DNA of 64,000 nt from Bifidobacterium ramosum (GTDB taxonomy: Bacteria > Actinomycetota > Actinomycetes > Actinomycetales > Bifidobacteriaceae), in NCBI RefSeq assembly GCF_009299505.1, contig NZ_WBSM01000011.1, positions 48,738 to 112,737 of the forward strand, given 5' to 3'. The notes below the pieces were generated by a model. That model was given only the letters and a program-made list of their open reading frames with translations. It ran no database searches and was not told the origin of the DNA. Below, one piece after another: positions 17,624 through 26,583 of the stretch (the stretch's first letter is position 1; each line of letters opens with the position of its first letter). Both the position numbers and the translations under genes were made by a program.

Positions 17624-20600
17624 CACCGGTCTCCCCTCGCTTGGCCTGCTTGGGCAGGATCACCAGGAAACAGATAAGTTCGAAGTCATCGATGCCCTGA
17701 ACCGTCGGCGCAAGGAAGTCGGCCATGCCGGTGGACAGGAACCCATCTGCCGCGGACTGCGAATCCGTCTGCACGATGCCGGCGACCGCGTCCTGCAACA
17801 GCTGGGAGGCGCGGCTCATGTCCTTGCCGTTCTTCGTGGACCGGTTGTATGCCTTGCACAGCCGGTCGTCCGGCTCGTTCTTGCCCTTGCACAACATGCG
17901 CATGAGATCAAGGCATGCCTTCGGTTCCAGATGCCCGTGCCGAATCGTGCCATCGCTGCCCACATGCACCAGATAGTACGGGTGCAGCTGGTTTTTACCG
18001 CTCGTGTTGACACCTTCGTTCACGTTCTTCAGTACGAACATGATGCCCGGCTCGTCGCCCTCGACCACCGCGTCAATACCGTCCGGAGTGCGTTCGATGT
18101 CGGGGTTCTGGCGGTGGTATTCGACCAGATCCATACGGAACTCGTTCAAACCAAGATCGGTGATGCTGATGCCGCCTTCCACATCCTCCAGATCGGGAAC
18201 CTCGGTCTGCATCTGCTTGAGCTGACGCGCCCGGTAGGCAAGATCACCGGTCTCGCTCTCGTTGATATAGTCATCGTCTCCGGTCGACGTGAGCACGGTC
18301 AGCCGCATGCGCGCCTCGACGCGGTCCTTGAGCTTCAAATACTTGTCGAGATCCACATCGGGCCAGTAGTTGACCAATTGGATACGTTCGTTCTTCGAGC
18401 CGATACGATCTACACGACCGAACCGCTGCACGATGCGCACCGGGTTCCAGTGGATGTCGTAGTTGACCATCTCGTCGCAATCCTGCAGGTTCTGACCTTC
18501 GGAAATGCAGTCGGTGGCGATCAGAATATCGATGTTCTGATCCGTCAGACCGGGCGCGGTCTTGTCGCGCTCCTTGGAGATCGGCGAGAAGCAGGCAAGG
18601 ATGTCTCCCATATCGCCGCCGACCTTCTTCAGCGTGCAACGGCCCGGACGAGAACCGGTCACCTCCGCCGTCTCCATGCCGAGCGTCTTCGCATAGGCGC
18701 TGACATGCTCGTACAAATAGTCGGCGGTGTCCGCAAACGCGGTGAACACCAGCAGCTTGCGATTGCCCGGATTGATCGGATGCTCGACCTTCTCACGGAT
18801 CGTCCGGTACAGCTGCTGGAGTTTGGCGTCATGCTCCGCATCGATTCCGCGAATCAGCGACAGCAGGCCATTGATCACGGTGATGTCGGACTGGATATAG
18901 CGGCGCCAGTCCTTCCAGTTCATGTCCGACAGGGCGAACCGGTTCTTGCCCTGCGTGGTGAACTCCATCTGCTCGTCGTCGTCCTGATCCAAGTCGAACC
19001 CGTCATCGAACTGGCCGGCGTCGATGTCCTTGAACATGCTCAGGTCGCGATGCTCACTGCGATACTTCTCGTACCGGTCGATCACCGACACAGTGTTCTT
19101 CATGTATTCGAGCACGCGCTCCAACGTCAGCCGGAACGAGCTCACACTGCTTTCGAAGCGTTTCAGCAGGTTCGTGGCCATGAGCTTGCGCACACCGGTT
19201 TCACGGCCCTTCGTCGTCAGGCTCCCGTCCTCGCCATCGAAATACTTTGCCCTGCGTGAATCAAGCACGAACTCGGACGGCATGTACAAGGCCAGCGACA
19301 GCTTGTCCAGTTCGTCGTAAATCCGATCGTAGGCAACCGCGTCCGCATCGGTCGACAGTTTCGGGCGCACGCTGACCGGCTTCAGACGTTGCGGGAACCT
19401 GCCGATGGCGTTCATATCGTAATAGCGCTGGATATGCTTGCGGCTGCGGGCCACCGTCACCTGGTCCAACACCTTGAAGAAATCGAAGTCGAGACGATCC
19501 ATGAGGTTCGCGGTGGTACGCTCCTCAGGATCGAGCTTCGACCACGCCGAATACGCCTTCTGCGCGTTGCGGAACACGTTGTCGATATCCGTGGTCAGAC
19601 CGAGTTTCGCAGTCCAATCGTCGTCGTTGCCCTCATACGCCAACGCAAGCTGGTTCTCGAGATCGCGGAACCGGTTGTTCACCGGAGTCGCGGACAGCAT
19701 CAGCACCTTCGTGCGTACACCGGAATGAATGACCTTGTCCAGCAGTTTGCGATACCGGTTCTCGTTGTTGTCGGCCTTCACGGCGGAATCGTTGCCGTTG
19801 CGGAAGTTGTGCGATTCGTCGATGACGACCAGATCGTAACCGCCCCAGTTGATGCGGTCGACCGGAATGTTCATGATCGTGTTGCCGCTGGTACGGCTCA
19901 GATCGGTGTGATACAGCACGTCGTAACGCAGACGGTCCTCGATGATCGGATTGTTCGTCGCATTCGACCGGTACGTGACCCAGTTGTCTTTGAGCTTCTT
20001 CGGGCACAGGACCAGCACGTTGCGGTTACGCGACTCGAAGTACTTGATGACCGCCAGCGCGGTGACCGTCTTGCCCAGACCGACCGAATCGGCCAGAATG
20101 CAGCCGTTATACGTCTCCAGTTTGTTGATGATCGACAGTGCCGCGTCTTTCTGGAAGTCGTACAGCATATGCCAGATCTTGCTGTCCTTGAATCCGGTGC
20201 CGTCCTTGGCGAGCGTGTCCTCGTCCACGTTCTCCAAGAACTCGCTGAAGATGCGGTACAGGGCCTTGTAATACACCAGTTCGGGCGGATTCTCGCGGTA
20301 CATGCGCTCGATGCCGTCGATCACCGCCTCGGTGACGTCATGCACCTGATTGCTGTGCCACACCTGATCGAACATGGTCAGCAAGCCGCGTGTCTGCGTC
20401 GCATCCTGCTTCATGACGAACGACGCATACGACGGCGCCGACGCATGCTTGGTCACACCCAGTTGCGTGGTCGAGAACTCGGTGAACGGCATATAGCCGG
20501 TCGCGCCGTCGTCTCCGCGTTCGACGGCAAGGAACTGCGGGAAGCCACCCTCGCCGTCGAACGACATGAACCGGGCGCCCTTGCGGCGAATCCAATCCAC

Positions 20601-21971
20601 GCACTCCAAGGCGACGGCCTTCTGCGTCATCTCGTTACGCAGACGGATCTCCAGATTCGTGCCGTACAGGCTCTGCTCACGCCCCATTCGCGGGATGTAG
20701 AACTCGCGGCGTTCCTTGGACGTGCGATCCTTCGTGAACGCCTTCGACGTGAACAGGAAGCGGAACGAATCCAACGACTCCAGCTGATCGCGCAACTCGC
20801 GGTACGCGTACATCGAGAACAGCGACGCCGCCACCGATACACGGTCGCCGGAACGGATCGTGCGCACCAGATCATCCTTCACCAGCGATGTGCGATTGTC
20901 GATCATGCCATATGAAGCGTCCATGCGCTGCGTTCCTTCGTCTTTCTTCGGAGTTTCCGAGCGGTGCTTGTTGAGTGTGTCCGATACGGTTCCGAGCAAC
21001 GGGCTCGTTTCACGGGGCATAAGCTCCGTTTCTTGGGATGCTGTCGTCTCTTTCTCAGATAGCGACGAGTCCGACTGGACCGGATGGGCCGCTTGAGCCG
21101 GCTGAGCCGCGGTCTCCTGCTCGATCACGATGAAGTGGTATTTCGACCAGCCCTTCGACGTGACGACGCTGGCGCGCAACGGAGTCCCGTCATCCGCTGC
21201 GAGCTGGTAGAAACAGGGACGGCCCGGTTCCAAATCAGACCCCGCGAGATCCAACACCTCGCGTTCGGTTGCGGTCAGATCGCCTTCATAATCGGCTCGG
21301 CCGTCGGAATACGCACGAACGTTGAGCTTGCCGTCCTTGAGCAACGTCACGGTACCGGGAGCGCGCAGGAAATCTGCCATGCGGCGGGCCACCACGGGGC
21401 GGGACGCGCGCATCAGCTTCGACCTGGTCGGCCTCCCCTGCTCGAAGACCTGGTTGACCGCGGCGGCGGTGACGGCATCCCCCTTCAACGCGTCATGCAC
21501 ATAGGGTTCAGGCAGCAGCGAGAACGAGGCGAATCGGTTGCAGGAGTCCTCCTCCATGCGCTTGCTTTCGGCAGAGTCCGAAATGGACTTGAACAGCTGG
21601 AACAAATCATTATCTGTTTGCTGCAGATAATGTCCAAGCTCATGCATCAACGTGAAATTGCGACGGGCTGTATACTCGCCATCCTGGAACTGCACCTGTA
21701 TTCGGCTCAGCTCGCCATCTTTGGTCGAGAGACTGAACAGGCCAAGCAATCCCCCACCGTCTTTGTCGTTTACCGTGACATAATCATCCGTATCGCTGTC
21801 GCTGATCGAATCGACATATTGGATCAGAACCTCGTTACTCCAACGATCCACAACCTCGCCGGGATCGACCTCACTCGCGGGAGGGAATTCAGGGTGGCGT
21901 GAAGAAGCCAAGGCAAGCATGGCTCGCGCTTGGTTCTCCACGTAACGGTGATGCTGCAAGAAATCTGACAT
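17616..21971 (-). CDS. ImmA/IrrE metallopeptidase - PLD-like - SNF2 helicase fusion protein
   Basis: This 1451-residue protein joins three modules. Residues 1-170 are an ImmA/IrrE-type zinc peptidase with HELGHYLQQ at 110. After a linker of low complexity, residues about 355-480 resemble the PLD-like N-terminal domain of defence helicases (RTSLVKDDLVRTIRSGDRVS). The rest is an SF2/SNF2 helicase: Walker A LADSVGLGKTVT near 622, motif II VVIDESHNFRNG near 715, motif III MLSATPVNNRF, and TDCISEGQNLQ plus QRFGRVDRIGS near 1177. The helicase part is as long as the usual free-standing enzyme, so the peptidase is an addition. ImmA/IrrE peptidases cut repressors or respond to DNA damage, so the fusion could couple damage or invasion sensing to translocation on DNA. 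It is flanked tightly by DUF4391 downstream and two unnamed genes upstream. Confidence 0.88.
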   Translation of the reverse strand: MSDFLQHHRYVENQARAMLALASSRHPEFPPASEVDPGEVVDRWSNEVLIQYVDSISDSDTDDYVTVNDKDGGGLLGLFSLSTKDGELSRIQVQFQDGEYTARRNFTLMHELGHYLQQTDNDLFQLFKSISDSAESKRMEEDSCNRFASFSLLPEPYVHDALKGDAVTAAAVNQVFEQGRPTRSKLMRASRPVVARRMADFLRAPGTVTLLKDGKLNVRAYSDGRADYEGDLTATEREVLDLAGSDLEPGRPCFYQLAADDGTPLRASVVTSKGWSKYHFIVIEQETAAQPAQAAHPVQSDSSLSEKETTASQETELMPRETSPLLGTVSDTLNKHRSETPKKDEGTQRMDASYGMIDNRTSLVKDDLVRTIRSGDRVSVAASLFSMYAYRELRDQLESLDSFRFLFTSKAFTKDRTSKERREFYIPRMGREQSLYGTNLEIRLRNEMTQKAVALECVDWIRRKGARFMSFDGEGGFPQFLAVERGDDGATGYMPFTEFSTTQLGVTKHASAPSYASFVMKQDATQTRGLLTMFDQVWHSNQVHDVTEAVIDGIERMYRENPPELVYYKALYRIFSEFLENVDEDTLAKDGTGFKDSKIWHMLYDFQKDAALSIINKLETYNGCILADSVGLGKTVTALAVIKYFESRNRNVLVLCPKKLKDNWVTYRSNATNNPIIEDRLRYDVLYHTDLSRTSGNTIMNIPVDRINWGGYDLVVIDESHNFRNGNDSAVKADNNENRYRKLLDKVIHSGVRTKVLMLSATPVNNRFRDLENQLALAYEGNDDDWTAKLGLTTDIDNVFRNAQKAYSAWSKLDPEERTTANLMDRLDFDFFKVLDQVTVARSRKHIQRYYDMNAIGRFPQRLKPVSVRPKLSTDADAVAYDRIYDELDKLSLALYMPSEFVLDSRRAKYFDGEDGSLTTKGRETGVRKLMATNLLKRFESSVSSFRLTLERVLEYMKNTVSVIDRYEKYRSEHRDLSMFKDIDAGQFDDGFDLDQDDDEQMEFTTQGKNRFALSDMNWKDWRRYIQSDITVINGLLSLIRGIDAEHDAKLQQLYRTIREKVEHPINPGNRKLLVFTAFADTADYLYEHVSAYAKTLGMETAEVTGSRPGRCTLKKVGGDMGDILACFSPISKERDKTAPGLTDQNIDILIATDCISEGQNLQDCDEMVNYDIHWNPVRIVQRFGRVDRIGSKNERIQLVNYWPDVDLDKYLKLKDRVEARMRLTVLTSTGDDDYINESETGDLAYRARQLKQMQTEVPDLEDVEGGISITDLGLNEFRMDLVEYHRQNPDIERTPDGIDAVVEGDEPGIMFVLKNVNEGVNTSGKNQLHPYYLVHVGSDGTIRHGHLEPKACLDLMRMLCKGKNEPDDRLCKAYNRSTKNGKDMSRASQLLQDAVAGIVQTDSQSAADGFLSTGMADFLAPTVQGIDDFELICFLVILPKQAKRGETGDE

Positions 21972-22012
21972 GAATGCTCTTAACCTATTCCGCTAGCTCT
22001 CACGCCTCGCTA

Positions 22013-23032
22013 TCACTTATCGGCTGCAGATATCACCTCGTTTGCGATCTTATGCAACGCGCCGCGCACCGCCGTTGCGCCGTGACCGTTTACCCTAGCG
22101 GCAAGTTCAAACTGAGCTTTGTAGGCCAGCCGCTCACGCGGGTCACCGGGCAATCCACTCGACGCATACGCATCCGCTGCCACACGCCATAACGGCTGTT
22201 CGACCTCGATCAAATAATCATCATCAGCAACGGGCTTGCTATATGGAGATTCCGGGAAACCTGCCTCGGTCATCTGTTGCTGTTGCTCAGGGGTGAGTTC
22301 CTTGCCTCGGATCACTGCGAGACGCTGCCCGGGAACCAGGTGCAATACCGTTTCCAACGCGTCCGCATACGCTTCAAGTTCCTCCTTGGAATGTTGCGTA
22401 ACCTTTCGCCCATCGTGCAGTTTCGGCAGCTGTGCGCACATGACGTGCCACTTGAGCAGGATCGCGATCGTGTCCTCACGGTTCTGCACGAACGGGGAAT
22501 CGTTCTCCTCGTTGGTTTCGCCCTGGCGAACAACATCGGCCGGATCGGCCTTGGCCGGGTCGTTCGCGACGATCGCATCCACGGTGGCGGGAGCGAACTG
22601 CTTGAGCGGCTTGTACAGCAGACGCACCGGAATGATCGCCGGAATCGTCGGCCATGCGACCATCGGCTCGCCAAGCGGGGAGCCCTGTTCGATCACCAGC
22701 GAATCGTCGGTTTCGGCACGCAGGTCGTTCGACAGCGGAATCACCGTTACCAGACGGGGATCGTCAGTGTTCACGCCGGCGACCAGCACATACAGCGAGT
22801 TGTCATCGAGATCATCGGCATCATCCGAATCCGCGGCGACGGCATCCGCGGTGCTGCCGATGCCGCACCCGTAATCGGACGCGAGCCAGACCTGGCCACG
22901 CTTGACGCCTTCCGCCAGCTGACGTTCGATACGCTTCGGCGAATCCAGATCGTCACCGGACGGGGGAACGAGTTCGAGATCCTCGTCGTCGTAGGACTGC
23001 AACAGTTCAGTTAAAGAGCTTGTGTTGTTCAT
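22013..23032 (-). CDS. Unnamed operon protein with a MazF/PemK-like segment
   Basis: A 339-residue acidic protein. Residues 42-150 contain VKRGQVWLASD, YVLVAGVNTDDPRLVTVIPL and VAWPTIPAIIPVRLLYKPL, which follow the strand order of the MazF/PemK barrel (RG.VWL, a VLV strand, a V.PLs strand, then ..v). I regard this as weak similarity. The C-terminal half is helical and shows no motif. The gene overlaps the upstream gene by four bases (ATGA) and ends 41 bp before the peptidase-helicase fusion, so it belongs to that operon. It could be a substrate or inhibitor of the peptidase, but nothing in the sequence shows that. Confidence 0.55.
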   Translation of the reverse strand: MNNTSSLTELLQSYDDEDLELVPPSGDDLDSPKRIERQLAEGVKRGQVWLASDYGCGIGSTADAVAADSDDADDLDDNSLYVLVAGVNTDDPRLVTVIPLSNDLRAETDDSLVIEQGSPLGEPMVAWPTIPAIIPVRLLYKPLKQFAPATVDAIVANDPAKADPADVVRQGETNEENDSPFVQNREDTIAILLKWHVMCAQLPKLHDGRKVTQHSKEELEAYADALETVLHLVPGQRLAVIRGKELTPEQQQQMTEAGFPESPYSKPVADDDYLIEVEQPLWRVAADAYASSGLPGDPRERLAYKAQFELAARVNGHGATAVRGALHKIANEVISAADK

Positions 23033-23946
23033 GAGAGTTCCTCCCGATCATGCGGGTCATTTTCCAAGCGGCTGGTCAGCATTTCAGCGACGCCCGGATG
23101 TTGTCTTATATAGTCACGAGTCCATTCGCTTCCGCGACGTTTCATTTCTTCCACGATACGTTTCGCGTCATCATCCGGAATATCCGAATATTGGCTGAGA
23201 GCCTGTTCTTCCACTGACTGGTCGTCAACTGGAAGATCTATCGGTTCGCCACCAGCGTCGATGCTTTGGACAAGTGTCTTTTCCAGCATTGATATTCGAT
23301 GGACAACTATGCGTCGCAAAACGCTCAGTTCAAGAGTGCCGCGCGCTTCCTTCAGCACGGCCTCCAGCAGATTTTCCATCTGTCCTGTCTTACCGTAATT
23401 CGGCATACGCTTGCGACTCTCGTCGAGTAATGCTTTGGCATTAAAATCGAGCGGACAGCTGTCGGCAACGGTATACAATTCCTGTTCGGGAACCGAAGAT
23501 GCGATATGAATAGAGTCAATATCGTCGGTCAAACCCCAACGGTTGCCTCCCATATTCACAAACCGCTTTTTCTTGTCACGCTTCATTCTATTGCGAAGCG
23601 CATCGCGCTCACGGCCTTCTTCGGTCGCTCTGTACAAGTTCAGAAACCATCCATTGACAGACGAACGAATATACCGCTCAAATGCAACGTCATCCGCCAT
23701 TTTCGGCCCACGCATCGCGTTCGTGAGTGACACCAGCCTGTCCTTGAAGAATTGGTTGGCACAGTCCTGAGCGGTCTGCGGCGCGTTATCCGGCAGAGTG
23801 GATTGGTATTGCTTGAACTTCTTAGCGACGCACTGCATGATGAATGCAGCAGCAAGATTACCAAACCGGAGTCTCGGCTTACGGACTTCCTTCGTACTGC
23901 GGACACGAATCTCTCCGAAGAATTCGTCCAGATACTTCCTTGACAT
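23029..23946 (-). CDS. First gene of the helicase operon; possible sigma-factor-like protein
   Basis: I place the start at ATG 23946, after GGGAGG, giving 305 residues; the longer frame has no ribosome site. Residues 60-120 (FFKDRLVSLTNAMRG, AFERYIRSSVNGWFLNLYRA, then a run of Arg/Lys) resemble sigma-70 region 2, where F..YLr..v.N...d..R is typical. The C-terminus (RIVEEMKRRGSEWTRDYIRQ) could be a helix-turn-helix. The match is by eye and weak. The gene overlaps the next one by four bases. A regulator at the head of an operon that also encodes an ImmA/IrrE peptidase would fit a peptidase-controlled switch. Confidence 0.5.
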   Translation of the reverse strand: MSRKYLDEFFGEIRVRSTKEVRKPRLRFGNLAAAFIMQCVAKKFKQYQSTLPDNAPQTAQDCANQFFKDRLVSLTNAMRGPKMADDVAFERYIRSSVNGWFLNLYRATEEGRERDALRNRMKRDKKKRFVNMGGNRWGLTDDIDSIHIASSVPEQELYTVADSCPLDFNAKALLDESRKRMPNYGKTGQMENLLEAVLKEARGTLELSVLRRIVVHRISMLEKTLVQSIDAGGEPIDLPVDDQSVEEQALSQYSDIPDDDAKRIVEEMKRRGSEWTRDYIRQHPGVAEMLTSRLENDPHDREELS

Positions 23947-24139
23947 GTCGCCTCCCTGCGCGGAACTGACTGATGTCAAGTGTACCGTCTTGACGCACGA
24001 AGAGAGTGATAACGTCGACCGCGTCCCCTCCCATGTGCCGAAATTTCTTAATCGTGTGTTTTCTCGCACTGAGCTTTTTCTCCTTTCTGATTGCCTTTTC
24101 GCATGTATGAATTCGCTTCCGCCGTCGATCAGACTTGCT

Positions 24140-24865
24140 TCATCTTCCCTTCGAAAGACGAGACATGTTCTGCGTTTCAAGAAACATCAGATACCTCAGG
24201 AGCGCACTACGCAAATAATTGCGGTTCATGGAGCGCGAATTGCGCTGAAACATCTGGTCCGCGAAGATCATAGTGATGATCTCTCGCAGCTCGTCAACGT
24301 TCGAATACTCAAAGAGTGTGTCTGCCTTAAGCCGGTTAATCACGCTCGAAGAACACCCCATTCTGCGCAGGTCCGTCTTTACATGGTTCAGATGGGAATG
24401 CATGGCCTGTCGTGTGCCAGATGCCAAAGGGCGAGACGCCATACCCCGAGAACGATGTGCAGAAGGCGTGACTGCATTCCATGCGACAAATGCGGTCTCA
24501 TTACGCTTCCTTCGCGTGGTGCAACGAACCGGCGAAGACAGGACAACCGCTCGACCCTCCGAATCAACGTAGTCGTCGAACCAAGAATTAGAAACGGGGT
24601 TGTAATTCAACGATTCGATAGAATATCCCTGATTCATTACCATGTGGCCGTTCCCCATCCCGTCGGTCTCTTCATGGGTGAGGCCATATGTTTCAGCGGT
24701 TATCCCGGCTATCCAATCGTCGTCAAACGGCGTCGCATCGGCGATGCCGCACACCAGTTGAGGATAATCCGGATCATCGCAATTCAAGAAGAATCGCATG
24801 CCGTCGGCATAATACACGATGAAGAAAACGTCGCACGGAGCGTCGCGGAACATATACTTATACAT
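24140..24865 (-). CDS. Hypothetical protein
   Basis: A 241-residue ORF with ATG 24865 preceded by AAAGGA at 8 bp. The N-terminal half is acidic and aromatic (DVFFIVYYADGMRFFLNCDD); the C-terminal half is basic and helical, ending in LRSALLRYLMFLE, a helix of the type found next to DNA-binding parts of restriction proteins. No family is recognised. Its stop is 193 bp before the sigma-like gene, so it may have its own transcript or lead the operon. Base composition is lower in GC than the surrounding genes. Confidence 0.6.
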   Translation of the reverse strand: MYKYMFRDAPCDVFFIVYYADGMRFFLNCDDPDYPQLVCGIADATPFDDDWIAGITAETYGLTHEETDGMGNGHMVMNQGYSIESLNYNPVSNSWFDDYVDSEGRAVVLSSPVRCTTRRKRNETAFVAWNAVTPSAHRSRGMASRPLASGTRQAMHSHLNHVKTDLRRMGCSSSVINRLKADTLFEYSNVDELREIITMIFADQMFQRNSRSMNRNYLRSALLRYLMFLETQNMSRLSKGR

Positions 24866-25037
24866 AATTCAATCCTTTCTGCCATGTAGCCGTAGCCGTC
24901 GTCGATGGAATTACCGTCTCATGAATTCAGCTGCGGTCGCTTACACTCCGGTAAAAACGACAATTCGATCTCAGCACGCATTCCGTTTCAAGAAACCGCG
25001 TCATTCCAACGGTTTGCTCGGCGTGTCGCGGCGGGGT

Positions 25038-25406
25038 TCAGAAGCCGAATCGGCCCCATTCGATGAGGAACGTATGGAATACATCACGACGCTGCGCAGG
25101 GGTCTGTTGTGCCGCGAAGTAGGTGCTGTGAGCCATTGCGTCGACGATGTCATGCAGGATGAGCGCGAAATGCTTCGGGCAGTAGAACCGCTTCTCTCCG
25201 TTCCTTGACGTGACCAGCCAGAAACGTGCGATCTGGTCGCATTCGCCGATGTAGAACTGGCAGAACTCATCGTGCGGTCCATCGTCGTCTTCGTCGAAGT
25301 AGCCGCCGTGGATGATATCGTCGAAGTCGTCCTCGATCTGCTCCCGGCCCTCGACGGACAGCGTCGTCTGGACACGTTCGATCGTCGCTGTTGATGCCAT
25401 AGCCAT
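25038..25406 (-). CDS. Family B cassette protein, copy 1 (122 aa)
   Basis: The C-terminal half has RFYCPKHFALILHDIVDAMA and ends IEWGRFGF. The same pattern, Y.P/C..HFA...gyl...m followed by I.WG, occurs in the proteins at 31515 and 43336. All three are encoded directly after a family A gene on the same strand. The N-terminus is acidic. The Cys and His residues (GECD earlier, CPKH) could bind a metal. No named family is recognised. Only 5 bp separate it from the family A gene upstream. Confidence 0.65.
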   Translation of the reverse strand: MAMASTATIERVQTTLSVEGREQIEDDFDDIIHGGYFDEDDDGPHDEFCQFYIGECDQIARFWLVTSRNGEKRFYCPKHFALILHDIVDAMAHSTYFAAQQTPAQRRDVFHTFLIEWGRFGF

Positions 25407-25411
25407 ATCAG

Positions 25412-26233
25412 TCAGTTCCTTTCCTTGAGATTGGTATTGCCACCATGAGACTGTGCGAACGGGTATCGCGGCATGTTGTTCAGCAGATCATCCTGTGTGA
25501 AGAAACCCTGTTCCAGTTTTTCGATCACATCCAGACAGCCGGCGATATCCCGTTCAACGTCATCCTCGTTGAGCACAACTTCCGTATCGAAGTATTCGGG
25601 ATACCGGTTCATGCGATCACGCATGGCGATGCCGTCGTACACGGCGATCTCAACACCGGAGCCATCCCCGAAATACAGCCACGACACCACACAGCCGGAC
25701 GGCAACGGCAACACCAGGCCGGAACGCTCCTCCACCAAAGCGACAACACCTTTCTCGCGCCGGCCACGCGGCTTGGCCAGCATGTTACGCGATTCGAGAT
25801 CATCAAGCCTCATCGCGGAGAAATACTGGTGCGACGCGTCCCAATCGGGAACGATCCGCCCGTCATCCACAGCCGTATAGCGCAGGAACAGGTCGGCGAG
25901 GCAATGATTGTTGCATGGGGCGCAACGCCGCAACCCACTGATGTCGAACGCCCATCCGTTTCCTGATCCCCACCGTTGGTCGCGGACCATACCCGCCGAA
26001 TCATCCCATTTATGTTCGATCAGCCGGCAATCACACGGCACGCCCCACTGGTCGCGAGCGCGGTTCCGAAACGGAACGAACGGTCGGATTGTGAACTTCG
26101 GCATGATCCTGCCGATCTGATCGAACTGCTTCTGCAAACGAGATGGATACCCCGCTGCGGTCGTGTCGTCCACCCAGATCAGTCCCTGTGCATTGCAAGG
26201 GATATCGGCGATGACGTCTTCGTTCTGGCTCAT
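25412..26233 (-). CDS. Family A cassette protein, copy 1 (273 aa)
   Basis: It starts at ATG 26233 after AAGGAGA. The conserved core is GVVALVEERSGLVLPLPSG, matched by YAIIEHTTGIIIPIAVG at 30725 and YAAVERKTGLVYPMATG at 42545. After the core all three have a strand-rich segment and a charged helix. The N-terminal part here contains several Cys (CDCRLIEH, RRCAPCNNHC) that may form a metal site and are not shared by the other copies. The function is unknown. It forms a two-gene unit with the family B gene that follows. Confidence 0.65.
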   Translation of the reverse strand: MSQNEDVIADIPCNAQGLIWVDDTTAAGYPSRLQKQFDQIGRIMPKFTIRPFVPFRNRARDQWGVPCDCRLIEHKWDDSAGMVRDQRWGSGNGWAFDISGLRRCAPCNNHCLADLFLRYTAVDDGRIVPDWDASHQYFSAMRLDDLESRNMLAKPRGRREKGVVALVEERSGLVLPLPSGCVVSWLYFGDGSGVEIAVYDGIAMRDRMNRYPEYFDTEVVLNEDDVERDIAGCLDVIEKLEQGFFTQDDLLNNMPRYPFAQSHGGNTNLKERN

Positions 26234-26583
26234 CAGAATCTCCTTAGCGATTCCTGTTTTCTCGGCCGGCGGATGCCGGCACTAATTACGTACCGGACAC
26301 GCTCATCGAATAAGGACGCATATAGCGAAAATGCGGCGTGTTGCGTCAACCACATCCCACTGATCTCAGCGGATTTCACGCACTATCACCCCGATCTACA
26401 ACAACATGCGCAGTCCATACATACCGTCGATTTCGTGTATGGAAGACCCCGCAAACGCATACGCATCGCTATATATGGCACGCTGCCTGCAACAATGACC
26501 CTGACGCCGCTGCGCGCACGCTGCGAAAGCGGCGACGCAACGGCAACAGGGCCGAACCGGGCGAATGCGCAAATGATCGCTGA
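26234..26583. other. Intergenic, 350 bp, leader of the first A-B cassette
   Basis: No convincing ORF is seen. The region holds the ribosome site of the family A gene and TACCGGACAC at 26291-26300, a one-base variant of the TTGTCCGGTA leader motif read on the minus strand, 58 bp before the start codon. Confidence 0.5.

Noticed and set aside
17529..20915. Long plus-strand frames opposite the peptidase-helicase gene
   Set aside because: Shadow frames of a gene with clear motifs.
22013..23946. Classic MazEF pair
   Set aside because: The MazF-like segment is embedded in a 339-residue protein and the upstream gene does not look like a MazE/AbrB protein.
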